DNA from: Acidobacteriota bacterium
GTDB lineage: Bacteria; Acidobacteriota; Vicinamibacteria; Vicinamibacterales; UBA823
DNA: 64,000 bases
Assembly (NCBI GenBank): GCA_002730525.1
Contig: PCAK01000036.1
Coordinates: forward strand, 1 to 64,000
Direction: 5' to 3'
Made by a program: the position numbers and the translations under genes. Shown one piece after another: positions 8,390-16,236 of this stretch. The notes below the pieces were generated by a model that was not told where the DNA came from, did not search any database, and saw only the letters and a list, made by a program, of their open reading frames with translations. Numbering within the stretch: the first letter of the stretch is position 1; the number at the start of each line of letters is the position of its first letter.

Positions 8390-9367
8390 TCAGAAGCCCG
8401 GGTCGAACCCACTTACGTCACCGTTCGGTGCCCACCAGAAGTAGAGCCAGCGCAGCGGACCCTCCCCGACGTTCTCGATGCGGTGCGTGGCGTTCGGCGG
8501 TGTGTGGATCGCCGTGCCAGGCCCCGCGTCGATTCCGCGACCATCAACGGTCCACCGGGCGTGCCCGTCGAGCATCACATAGACTTCGGGCGACGGGTGG
8601 AAGTGCGTCGGGTAGGCCGCGCCGGCGGCAAGCATTTGCAGGCTCATGCGGACGTCGTCGCGGGTCACGCCAGGCCAGTTGGCGAGCGCGCTGCGGACGA
8701 GCGGCTTGTACCGGTACACGCGCCAGAGCGACTCGGAGTAGGTCCAGTTCGTCGTCCAGGTGACATCGACTGACCGGACGTGCAGGCGGTCGCTCGCCTC
8801 AGTGGAGGCCTTGTATCGGGTGAGCGTCGCCGTCGTCGGGCGAGACGAGTAGTCCGGCACGTCGTCTGTCATCGTCGAGCCGGCGTGCAACGCCTCCCGA
8901 TCTCCACCCGGTGCGCAGCGGTACGCGATCGCGAGCAGATCGTCCGAGCCGGTGGCGATGAACGAGTGTGTCGCACCTGGCGGCACGAAGACGGCCGTGT
9001 CGGGCGTCGCGCTGAACTGCTCGTTGTCGATCGTCCAGGTTGCCGCGCCGGCGGCGATGAAATGGATCTCCGGGACGCGATGGGAGCGCGCGGCGACGCC
9101 CTGTCCCGGCTCTAGGGCCAGCCGGTGGATGCGTAGATCGCCTCTCGGAATGCCTCCTGCGTCCGGTCCGACGAGGCGCTGGTGGCGAAGGGACACATTC
9201 GGCTCCGTGTGCCAGGGAAGCCGGTCAGCGTTGACGTGCACCACTGGCGGGGTGTCCTGCATCGGCGGCGTCGGCCGGGAGGCCGAGACCGACGCGACGC
9301 CCAGTGCCACGGCGATGGTCAGCGCTCCGGCGCAGGACTTTCTTCGCGACCACGAGGACCCATGCAT
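8390..9367 (-). CDS. Exported double-cupin protein
   Basis: A 325-residue protein with an N-terminal signal peptide (basic start, hydrophobic ALTIAVALGVASVSA). It has two cupin domains. The first, about residues 80-150, contains VPEIHFIAAGAATWTIDNEQ and DTAVFVPPGATHSF. The second, about residues 240-320, contains PTHFHPSPEVYVMLDGHARW and TAIHTPPNATHRIENVG, with H-x-H-x5-E style metal ligands in that domain. The first domain lacks the HxH pair, so it may be structural. Such periplasmic bicupins are often oxygenases, isomerases or sugar-binding proteins; the substrate is not known. It diverges from the tail-anchored protein gene at 9441. Confidence 0.85.
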   Translation of the reverse strand: MHGSSWSRRKSCAGALTIAVALGVASVSASRPTPPMQDTPPVVHVNADRLPWHTEPNVSLRHQRLVGPDAGGIPRGDLRIHRLALEPGQGVAARSHRVPEIHFIAAGAATWTIDNEQFSATPDTAVFVPPGATHSFIATGSDDLLAIAYRCAPGGDREALHAGSTMTDDVPDYSSRPTTATLTRYKASTEASDRLHVRSVDVTWTTNWTYSESLWRVYRYKPLVRSALANWPGVTRDDVRMSLQMLAAGAAYPTHFHPSPEVYVMLDGHARWTVDGRGIDAGPGTAIHTPPNATHRIENVGEGPLRWLYFWWAPNGDVSGFDPGF

Positions 9368-9440
9368 TCGACAAGGGTACTATCAGAGTTTCAAGCCGGT
9401 TGACGTGGAAAGCGTTCAGGCTGCTTACGACCGAGACAAG

Positions 9441-9947
9441 ATGCAGTTCGTTGAGGCTGGAGTCGAAAATCCCTGGTTCTACCATAAAGGTCATCACAAA
9501 GTCCGAACGCTCTTCGATGAACTCCTCCACGAACTCGAACTCCTCGACCAGGCCGGTGAGGACTCCGGTTACCCGACCGCCTTCGATTTGAGATTGAGGC
9601 AACGCTTCCTCGCTCGGCATTGGGCGAAGAAGCATCCTGCGCAATACGCCGATCCAGACTCACTGTTCGAAACGCAGCCTGAAGAAGCGCAGGAGAAGAA
9701 GGGTGAACGTGGGTGGGCCACACTCGCCGCAGAGTTCCGGGATCTAATCGTCGCGACCACCGATGGCCGCGACCTGGACAACGGCTTGCTCAACGATGCC
9801 GTGTCCCGTCTCCGAGAGACGCTTGAGAGTGTGCAGGAACGCCACGAGGACCGCCTTCAGCAAATCGAGAAGAAACTAACGACCAGTCTGAACGCGATTC
9901 TTGTAGGAGCGATGTTTGTTGGAGTGTTGCTATTGTTTTCGCAATGA
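9441..9947 (+). CDS. Hypothetical C-tail-anchored membrane protein
   Basis: A soluble, charged protein of about 168 residues ending in one membrane segment, TSLNAILVGAMFVGVLLLF, two residues before the stop, so it should be inserted tail first with the bulk in the cytoplasm. A heptad-like stretch (LRETLESVQERHEDRLQQIEKKL) just before the membrane predicts a coiled coil. The frame is open further upstream and overlaps the cupin gene. ATG 9441 is the first ATG of the part that looks like real coding sequence, and a GTG at 9405 is an alternative. The codon usage is poorer in G/C than the neighbouring genes, suggesting acquisition. I recognise no family. Confidence 0.6.
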   Translation: MQFVEAGVENPWFYHKGHHKVRTLFDELLHELELLDQAGEDSGYPTAFDLRLRQRFLARHWAKKHPAQYADPDSLFETQPEEAQEKKGERGWATLAAEFRDLIVATTDGRDLDNGLLNDAVSRLRETLESVQERHEDRLQQIEKKLTTSLNAILVGAMFVGVLLLFSQ

Positions 9948-9966
9948 GTGCAACTGAATAGCACTC
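9946..9966 (+). terminator. Hairpin at the end of the tail-anchored protein gene
   Basis: GAGTGC (9946-9951) and GCACTC (9961-9966) flank a 9-base loop and overlap the gene's stop codon. No T-run follows, so termination is uncertain. Confidence 0.25.
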
Positions 9967-10019
9967 TGGGGACTCACCGCTGGAGAGCGCGGGTCGTGGA
10001 TGAGTTGCTGATCCGGCCT

Positions 10020-10067
10020 CTACCGTCCCGTCGGCACCCGCGCCTGGAGTTCGGTGAACCAGGTCGC
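10020..10067 (-). repeat. Recurrent coding tail TWFTELQARVPTGR-stop, copy 3
   Basis: On the minus strand, seven bases after the stop of the tandem-cupin lipoprotein gene but in another frame, the sequence reads ATWFTELQARVPTGR and TAG. It is the longest of the three copies in this region and looks like the genuine C-terminus of a larger protein whose body is missing. Confidence 0.6.
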
Positions 10068-10074
10068 CCCGCCA

Positions 10075-10845
10075 CTACTTGAGCGTCACCCAGATCAGAT
10101 CGATGGTGGTGTCGCCCGTGTTGCCCGACTCGTGGCCCTCGCTCAGGGCGACAGGTTCCATCCACCCCACGGAGCCGATCTCCGAGAACGGTGACGGATC
10201 GCCCTGCGTGCCGCCGCGGCGTTCCGACCAGACTCCTCCCTTGATGTGGATGTAGACCTGGTTGCCGGGATGCGAGTGAATCCCCTCCCACTCTCCCGGC
10301 TCGATCTGGAACCGTTGCACGATCACCCGGTCGTTCTCGAGCAATAACTCGAGCGGGATATTCGGATAGGTCTGCTGGGCGTGATCGACTTCGGGAGCTG
10401 ACGGCGCATCGTCCTTCAGCGTGACCCAGATCAAATCGATCGGGGTGTCGCCGGTGTTGCCGGATTCGTGCCCCTCGCTGAGCGGAATGGGGTCCATCCA
10501 GCCCAGTGACCCGTCCTCAGAGGGGGCACCGGAAGAGGTCGGTTCACCGCCTCCGGTAATGGCGGACCATTGCCCGCCCTTGACGTGCACGTAGAGCTGG
10601 TTGCCCGGATGAGCGTGGATGCCCTCCCATTCACCCGGACCAACGACGAACCGTTGCACGACGACTCGCTCGTTTTCGAGCAGCACCTCACCGTTAGGAT
10701 TCGCCAGGCTCGGGTAGGTCAATAAGAACCGCTCTTCGGCGGCTGCAGCCCGCGCCTCCTCCGGCGGGGCCACCGCTTGCTCGCTGCCACCGCAGGCGGC
10801 AATGAGGGAGAGCAGGACCACGCTCATCATCAGGCTACGTGGCAT
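10075..10845 (-). CDS. Lipoprotein with tandemly duplicated cupin-like domains
   Basis: About 256 residues from the ATG at 10843-10845. An earlier in-frame ATG at 10881 would add 12 residues in front of the signal peptide. The N-terminus (LMMSVVLLSLIAAC) has a lipobox, so the protein is a surface or periplasmic lipoprotein. Two nearly equal domains of about 110 residues follow. They repeat the core PGEWEGIHAHPGNQLYVHVK and PGEWEGIHSHPGNQVYIHIK, and both end with GHESGNTGDTPIDLIWVTLK-like sequence. The His pair is kept in each copy, so both may bind metal. The duplication looks recent in evolutionary terms because the two halves are so similar. It diverges from the flavin oxidase gene at 10959. 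Confidence 0.85.
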   Translation of the reverse strand: MPRSLMMSVVLLSLIAACGGSEQAVAPPEEARAAAAEERFLLTYPSLANPNGEVLLENERVVVQRFVVGPGEWEGIHAHPGNQLYVHVKGGQWSAITGGGEPTSSGAPSEDGSLGWMDPIPLSEGHESGNTGDTPIDLIWVTLKDDAPSAPEVDHAQQTYPNIPLELLLENDRVIVQRFQIEPGEWEGIHSHPGNQVYIHIKGGVWSERRGGTQGDPSPFSEIGSVGWMEPVALSEGHESGNTGDTTIDLIWVTLK

Positions 10846-10958
10846 GGAGTCGCCGAGCGTGGTGCCGGAGGTTAGAGGCATATTGGTGAACGGCCAAATC
10901 TACCACAGGGAAGACGCGGCGCTATAAACTGTCACGCGTGCTTGGCGGGGAAGGAGCG

Positions 10959-12968
10959 ATGCTGAAGAAAGACCGGAAGCTGGGGATGGACCGTGACATC
11001 ACACGGCGCGACTTCCTGAATGGCGTCAGCATTGCGGTGGGCGGATCGATGCTGCCAACGCCACTGACGCCGGCGCTTGCTGCACTGGAATCTGCGGCCG
11101 ACGAACAATCAGTACAGATGACGCCCGGCTATTACCCGCCCACACGTGAAGGCTTACGGGGCAGTCATCCGGGTTCATTCGAAGTTGCCCACATGATCCG
11201 TGACGGCAAGCGTTGGGATGACCCGGCCGATTCGATCGATAGCGGAGAAGAGTACGACCTGGTGGTGGTTGGCGGTGGCATAAGCGGACTCGCGGCTGCC
11301 CATTTCTATCAGAAAGAGGCAGGCCCAGAGGCACGCATTCTCATAGTCGACAATCACGACGACTTCGGCGGCCATGCGAAGCGTAACGAATTTCACTACA
11401 AAGGCAAGATGCGTGTCGACCTAGGCGGAACAGAGTACATCGAGGCCCCCTGGCGCTATCCGGCCGTTGCCAAGACATTGCTGGACGACTTGAATGTCGA
11501 TACGGATCAGGCGCAGGAGGTTTTCGACTACGGTCTGTATCCGTCGCTGAATCTTCGCGGTGGTATTTTCTTCGACGGGGAAACCTTCGGTACCGATCGG
11601 CTCGTGGTGGGCGCACCGGGCATTCCGCTGAGTGATCATCAATTCGCCTATGTCACTCTGCCTGCAGAACTGGAACAAGGTATCGGCGACGAGGATGCGG
11701 TGAATGCGTTTCTCGACCGCACGCCACTTTCGGTCAGTGCGCGACAGGACATCCTGCAATTGTTTAGCGGCGGTCGAGACTATCTCGAGGGCCAATCGAC
11801 GAACGACAAGATCTCGCTCTTGAAGTCGATCAGCTATGTCGACTTCCTGACCGACGTGGTCGGTGCTGGCCAGGAAGTCGTCGACTTCTTCTGGATGTGG
11901 CGAGGCAGCTACATGGGCCATGGCACCGACCTGACACCCGCATTCTCTGCCATGCGTTACGGCCTGCCTGGCACTATCGGTCTGCTGCTCGAACCTGAGG
12001 TTCAACGATCAGCGGAATGGCTGGCGCATAGTTATAAAGAGGATCTTCATTTTCCAGATGGTAACGCGTCGATCGCCAGACTGTTAGTGCGCAAATTGAT
12101 TCCTGGGGTGGCGCCCGGCCACTCGATGCATGACATCGTCGCTACGCCATTCGATTACAGGCAGTTGGATCGCGACGACTCACCAGTCCGGTTGCGACTC
12201 AACGCAACGGCGGTGCGAGTTCGTCATGTCGGTGAACCGACATCCGCCACTTCAGTCGAGATGACCTACGTGCAAGGTGAGAGTGCCCTGCGAGTGAGAG
12301 CACGTCACTGCGTACTCGCTTGCTACCACGCAATCATTCCTCACCTGTGCCCGGAGTTGCCCAGTGAGCAGAGGGCGGCGCTGGCTGAAACAATTCGCAT
12401 GCCCCTGGTCTCTATCAACGTGCTCGTTGACAACTGGACAGCCTTCGAAACCCTTGGAATGTTCGCAGCATATTGCCCCGGCTGCTACTTTAGCGATGTC
12501 CGGTTGACATACCCGCTGCGGTTTGCCGACTACGAATCCGCAAGAACACCTGAAGAGCCCATGACAGTTCACCTGTACCGCATTCCACTGCCCGGCGAAG
12601 GGCCAGCCGGCGAGCAATTTCTTGCGGGCCGTTATGATCTCCTGAGTACACCGTTTGAAGTATTTGAACGTAATATTCGCTCGCAACTGGGCCGAATGCT
12701 GGCGGAGGGTGGTTTCGATCCGGCACGCGACATCAAAGCCATCACCGTCAATCGCTGGCCGCACGGCTATGCGGTCGGCTATGACGCTGATGCGGATGAA
12801 ATGAACTACTGGTCAGAGGGCTGGACGGACGCTAGGAAGGTGTGGCTGACGGGCCGCCAACAATTTGGTCGTATCGCCTTTGCGAACTCGGATGCCGATG
12901 CGAACGCCATGACTGAAGCGGCGATCGAACAAGGCTATCGTGCTATTCAGGAAGTATTGCGGCAGTAG
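10959..12968 (+). CDS. Tat-exported NAD(P)/FAD-dependent amine-oxidase-like flavoprotein
   Basis: About 669 residues from the ATG at 10959 (AAGGAG is close by; ATG 10986 is an alternative). The N-terminus carries a twin-arginine motif, TRRDFLNGVSIAVGGS, followed by a hydrophobic stretch, predicting Tat export of a folded flavoprotein. The FAD fold starts at EEYDLVVVGGGISGLAAAHF with the acidic residue in ILIVDNHDDFGGHAKR, a pattern seen in amine-oxidase/protoporphyrinogen-oxidase-like proteins. The C-terminus AFANSDADANAMTEAAIEQGYRAI fits the FAD-contact end of the family. The substrate is unknown. The codon third positions are noticeably less GC-rich than in flanking genes, so horizontal transfer is likely. 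Confidence 0.85.
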   Translation: MLKKDRKLGMDRDITRRDFLNGVSIAVGGSMLPTPLTPALAALESAADEQSVQMTPGYYPPTREGLRGSHPGSFEVAHMIRDGKRWDDPADSIDSGEEYDLVVVGGGISGLAAAHFYQKEAGPEARILIVDNHDDFGGHAKRNEFHYKGKMRVDLGGTEYIEAPWRYPAVAKTLLDDLNVDTDQAQEVFDYGLYPSLNLRGGIFFDGETFGTDRLVVGAPGIPLSDHQFAYVTLPAELEQGIGDEDAVNAFLDRTPLSVSARQDILQLFSGGRDYLEGQSTNDKISLLKSISYVDFLTDVVGAGQEVVDFFWMWRGSYMGHGTDLTPAFSAMRYGLPGTIGLLLEPEVQRSAEWLAHSYKEDLHFPDGNASIARLLVRKLIPGVAPGHSMHDIVATPFDYRQLDRDDSPVRLRLNATAVRVRHVGEPTSATSVEMTYVQGESALRVRARHCVLACYHAIIPHLCPELPSEQRAALAETIRMPLVSINVLVDNWTAFETLGMFAAYCPGCYFSDVRLTYPLRFADYESARTPEEPMTVHLYRIPLPGEGPAGEQFLAGRYDLLSTPFEVFERNIRSQLGRMLAEGGFDPARDIKAITVNRWPHGYAVGYDADADEMNYWSEGWTDARKVWLTGRQQFGRIAFANSDADANAMTEAAIEQGYRAIQEVLRQ

Positions 12969-13228
12969 CAGGCTGGCCCGAGCGCGTGATCCCAATTCCC
13001 GCCCGCTGGCTCGTTTGGGCTGAATGCGCCGGTATTGAGGTCGACGCCGTTCCCCCGCTCGTCCATGTGGTGCCCGGAGGTTCAGCGGAACGGATAGAAC
13101 TGCCGATCGGCTCGGGAGGGCCTCACTGAGGCGCTTCGAGCATTTCAAGCCGTAGTTTCATCGCTCCGATTGGCTCATCCATGGCGCGACTGGCGGGTGG
13201 GACCGAGTCCGTCCGATACACTGTCTGA

Positions 13229-14149
13229 ATGTCGTCGACCGGAAGTTCCTCCATCCACTGCATCCGCGATCTCCATTCCGCACGGGAGCCGGGCGACCGC
13301 CCGGTCATCTCGTTCGAGTTCTTCACGCCGAAGACCGACGCGGGCGACGTGAAGCTGATGGAGGTGACGATGCCGGCGCTGATGGCGCTGGCGCCCGACT
13401 ACGTGTCGGTGACCTACGGGGCGGGCGGCGGTACGCGGGCGAAGACGCTGACCTTGGTCGACGCGATCCAGAAGCAGTTCGATCTGACCGCGATGGCGCA
13501 TCTCACCTGCGTCGGGCACACGCGCGACGAGATCGCCGCGATTCTCGACGAGGCGAAGGCGCTGGGCATCCGGAACATCCTGGCCCTCAGGGGCGACCCG
13601 CCGGCGGGGGAGGCCGAGTTCACGACGCCTGACGGTGGTTTCGAGTTCTCCTACCAGCTCGTGGAGTTCATCCGGGCGCACGGCGACTTCTGCATCGGGA
13701 CGGCGGGGTTTCCGGAAGGCCACCTGGCCTGCGAGGGCAGGAAGCTGGCCGACTGGGGCTACTTGAAGCAGAAGGTCGATGCCGGCGCCAACTTCGTCCT
13801 GACGCAGCTCTTTTTTGACAATGCCGACTTCTTCGCGTTTCGCGACCACATGGTGCGCCAACTTGGCGTGACGGTGCCGATTTGCCCGGGCATCCTTCCG
13901 ATTCTCTCGTCGAAGCAGATCACGCGGTTCACGCACCTCTGCGGCGCGCGCATTCCGGCTGCGTTGCAGACACGGCTTGAAGACCTGGCCGACGACGACG
14001 CCGGGGCGACGGCGTTCGGCATCGAGTATGCGACGGCGCAGTGCGAGGAACTGATCCGGGAGGGCGTGCGGGGGCTGCACCTCTACTCCCTGAACAAGGC
14101 GCACTCGGTTGCCGCGATTCTGGGAAACTTGGGACTCGACCACCGGTAG
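13229..14149 (+). CDS. metF: Methylenetetrahydrofolate reductase
   Basis: A 306-residue FAD-dependent TIM-barrel enzyme that reduces 5,10-methylene-THF to 5-methyl-THF for methionine synthesis, in the cytoplasm. Family signatures are clear: VISFEFFTPKTDAG with the catalytic Glu, VSVTYGAGGGTRAKT, HLTCVGHTRDEI, ILALRGDPP, GTAGFPEGH, and FVLTQLFFDN. The length matches bacterial MetF. The ATG at 13229 has no clear Shine-Dalgarno; TACACT at 13215-13220 sits so close that the transcript might be leaderless. The one-carbon theme fits the glycine cleavage genes 3.5 kb downstream, though they are separate transcripts. The 260 bases between 12969 and 13228 show no convincing gene. Confidence 0.95.
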   Translation: MSSTGSSSIHCIRDLHSAREPGDRPVISFEFFTPKTDAGDVKLMEVTMPALMALAPDYVSVTYGAGGGTRAKTLTLVDAIQKQFDLTAMAHLTCVGHTRDEIAAILDEAKALGIRNILALRGDPPAGEAEFTTPDGGFEFSYQLVEFIRAHGDFCIGTAGFPEGHLACEGRKLADWGYLKQKVDAGANFVLTQLFFDNADFFAFRDHMVRQLGVTVPICPGILPILSSKQITRFTHLCGARIPAALQTRLEDLADDDAGATAFGIEYATAQCEELIREGVRGLHLYSLNKAHSVAAILGNLGLDHR

Positions 14150-14152
14150 CCG

Positions 14153-14970
14153 CTAGCGCGGGTCAGCCCAGCTGTCGATCAGGCTCCGCGCAAACGGCAT
14201 CGCGGTCGCCGGCGCGACCAGTTCGACCTGCATCACGCCGTTGTCGCCGAGATCGAAGAAGAGGCCCTCCCCCTCGTAGCGCAGGCCGAGCCGATCGGCG
14301 GCAGCCGTGTAGCCGGTCAGTCCGCTGCCCGGACGGGCGGTGGCACAGGCAGCCGCCGCGCCGGCGGCATCGATCCCCGACACCTACCAGGCGAAGTGCA
14401 ACTGCACGGTGAAGTCGCCCGGGGCCGACGCCGCCAAGGTGACCCGCGGTCGGGGGAGTCCGGCGCAGGCCCAGGGCTCGTCGCGCTGCAGTTCCCAGCC
14501 GGCGGGCAACGTCACCTGGGGCGCGTTGGGCGTGGGTAGCGACGTCGCGACTCATTTGATGCGGGGGAGCGCCTCGTCGGCAGCGTAGACCGTGGCCTCG
14601 AGCGCCGGAGTCGGCACGAGCCGGTTCGGCAGGCCGGTGGGGAAGACCACCTCGATCCGGTTCGGGGTCCGGGTGAGTTCGACGGCGACGCCGCCCTCCA
14701 TCCGGACTTCGGTGCTCTCGGCGACGACGTGGTGGTTCGTGACGACGTAGCCGAGCGGCAAGACGACGAAGCCGCTGCCGGTCGCAATCTGGACGTCGCC
14801 TCGGCGGTCTCGCTTTGCCGCAGATAGTTGCTGCGCGTCTGGCGCGCGCCGATCGTGCGGATGAAGACGGTCGCGTCCTCCGGGTTCGGGGCGCGCTGGG
14901 CCTCGGCGCCGGCGGCCGGGCCGAGCACGCCGAGTGTGGCGGCGACGGCTAGTGTCGTGAGGCGGGGCAT
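14153..14970 (-). pseudogene. Decayed trypsin-like (S1C) secreted protein gene
   Basis: The minus strand begins with a signal peptide (MPRLTTLAVAATLGVLGPAA) and reads to about 14805, then continues in another frame as ATGSGFVVLPLGYVVTNHHV. That is the strand-turn and catalytic-histidine region of DegP/HtrA-like proteases. In that second frame there are two internal stops, TGA at 14552-14554 and TAG at 14384-14386, yet the sequence between and after them stays protein-like up to the stop at 14153, including GLFFDLGDNGVMQVELVAP. One frameshift and two nonsense codons make a functional product unlikely. Asp and Ser of a protease triad are not visible, so even the intact form may have been a degenerate protease or a binding protein. 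Confidence 0.7.
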
Positions 14971-15066
14971 CGGTTTTTCGGGAGAGCGTTTCTTAGGATA
15001 GCCGATGCCGCGCCGCGCTTGCTAGGATGAGGCGTCACCAGACAGGAGCCGAGAGGGAATGACGCC

Positions 15067-16236
15067 ATGACGAGCAAGAAGCCCTGGCCCGCCCTGACGC
15101 TGGCGGCGGGCCCCGTGGAGGTGTCGCCGCGCGTGCTGCGCGAGCAGTCGCGGCCGGTCCTCTACCACTACGACCCTGCGTTCATCGAGCTGTTCGGCCA
15201 GGTCTGCCACCTGGTGCAGCAGGCTTTCCGGACGAAGTACGACGTGGTGCTGATGCAGGGCGAGGCGATCCTCGCGCTGGAGGCCGCCGCGGCCAGCCTG
15301 TTCGAGCCGGGCGACAAGGTGCTGAACCTGGTCTCGGGAATCTTCGGCAAGGGCTACGAGCACTTCATCAGAAGGTACGGCGGCGAACCGGTCGAACTGG
15401 CGGTGCCCTACAACGACGCGATCGACTCGGCCGAGGTGCAGGCGGTGCTCGAGGCCCAGCCCGACATCAAGTACCTCTCGGTCGTGCATTCCGAGACGCC
15501 CTCCGGGACGGTGAACCCGATCGAGGCGATCGGCCGGATCGCGAGGGCCCACGGCGTGCTGACGATCGTCGACACGGTCTCTGGGCTGGGCAGCGAACTG
15601 CTGAGCCCGGAGGGGTGGAACATGGACATCGCGATCGCCGGGCCGCAGAAGTGTCTCGGCGCGCCGCCGGGGCTCTCGCTCGTCACGGTGAGTCCGGCGG
15701 CCTGGGAGGCGATGGAACGCCACCGGCCGCCGCTACGGGGCAGCTTCCTGTCGCTGCTCGACTGGCGCGATACCTGGCTCGCGAAGAAGACCTTCCCCTA
15801 CACGCCGTCGGTCAGCACCGTGTATGGCCTCGAGGCCGCGTTGCTGGCGATGCTCGAGGTGGGCGTGGAGCGCTACGTCGAGCGCCATCAGTCGATCGCG
15901 CGGGCCTGCCGCCGGGGCGTCGAAGCGCTCGGCTTGAAACTCTGGGCGGCGCGCGAGGCGATCGCCGGGGCGGCGGTCACCGGCGTGGCGATGCCCGACG
16001 GCGTCGACGACAAGGTGCTGCGCGGTCATATGCGCGAGCGCTACGGCGTGATGATCTCCGGCGGCTACGGCGAGCTGGCGGGACAGTTGTTCCGGCTCGG
16101 GCACATGGGGCAGGCGGCGCATCCGGCCTACCTGGCGGCCCAGCTCGCCATTCTCGAACGGTCCCTGGCCGACCTCGATGTGGCCGTGGAACTTGGCGCC
16201 GGCGTCGGCGCCGCGATGCGGGCACTCGACGCGTGA
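15067..16236 (+). CDS. Class V PLP aminotransferase (alanine-glyoxylate / pyridoxamine-pyruvate type)
   Basis: A 389-residue fold-type I enzyme. LAAGPVEVSPRVL is the usual opening of alanine:glyoxylate and serine:pyruvate aminotransferases. MQGEAILALEAAAASL is the cofactor-phosphate region, TIVDTVSGLG holds Asp169, and Lys195 in IAGPQKCLGAPPGLS forms the Schiff base. The GPQKCLGAPPG form is also found in pyridoxamine-pyruvate aminotransferases, so that activity is an alternative. It overlaps the downstream symporter gene by four bases and precedes gcvTHP. This context favours a role in glyoxylate-to-glycine conversion, with alanine or serine as donor, which is an inference from gene order. 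Confidence 0.85.
   Translation: MTSKKPWPALTLAAGPVEVSPRVLREQSRPVLYHYDPAFIELFGQVCHLVQQAFRTKYDVVLMQGEAILALEAAAASLFEPGDKVLNLVSGIFGKGYEHFIRRYGGEPVELAVPYNDAIDSAEVQAVLEAQPDIKYLSVVHSETPSGTVNPIEAIGRIARAHGVLTIVDTVSGLGSELLSPEGWNMDIAIAGPQKCLGAPPGLSLVTVSPAAWEAMERHRPPLRGSFLSLLDWRDTWLAKKTFPYTPSVSTVYGLEAALLAMLEVGVERYVERHQSIARACRRGVEALGLKLWAAREAIAGAAVTGVAMPDGVDDKVLRGHMRERYGVMISGGYGELAGQLFRLGHMGQAAHPAYLAAQLAILERSLADLDVAVELGAGVGAAMRALDA

Noticed and set aside
7029-10067. Integron cassette array suggested by small genes each followed by a common tail
   Set aside because: The tails have no GTTRRRY core site and no long imperfect inverted repeat as in attC, the shared part is coding in character, and no integrase gene is nearby.
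10923-10928. TATAAA as -10 box of the flavin oxidase gene
   Set aside because: No acceptable -35 sequence at 15-19 bases and no extended -10 TG; kept out of the feature list.
13123-13326. 67-residue minus-strand frame antisense to the start of metF
   Set aside because: It overlaps the conserved MetF N-terminus, has no Shine-Dalgarno and no recognisable family. The peptide is moderately protein-like, so it is noted but not called.
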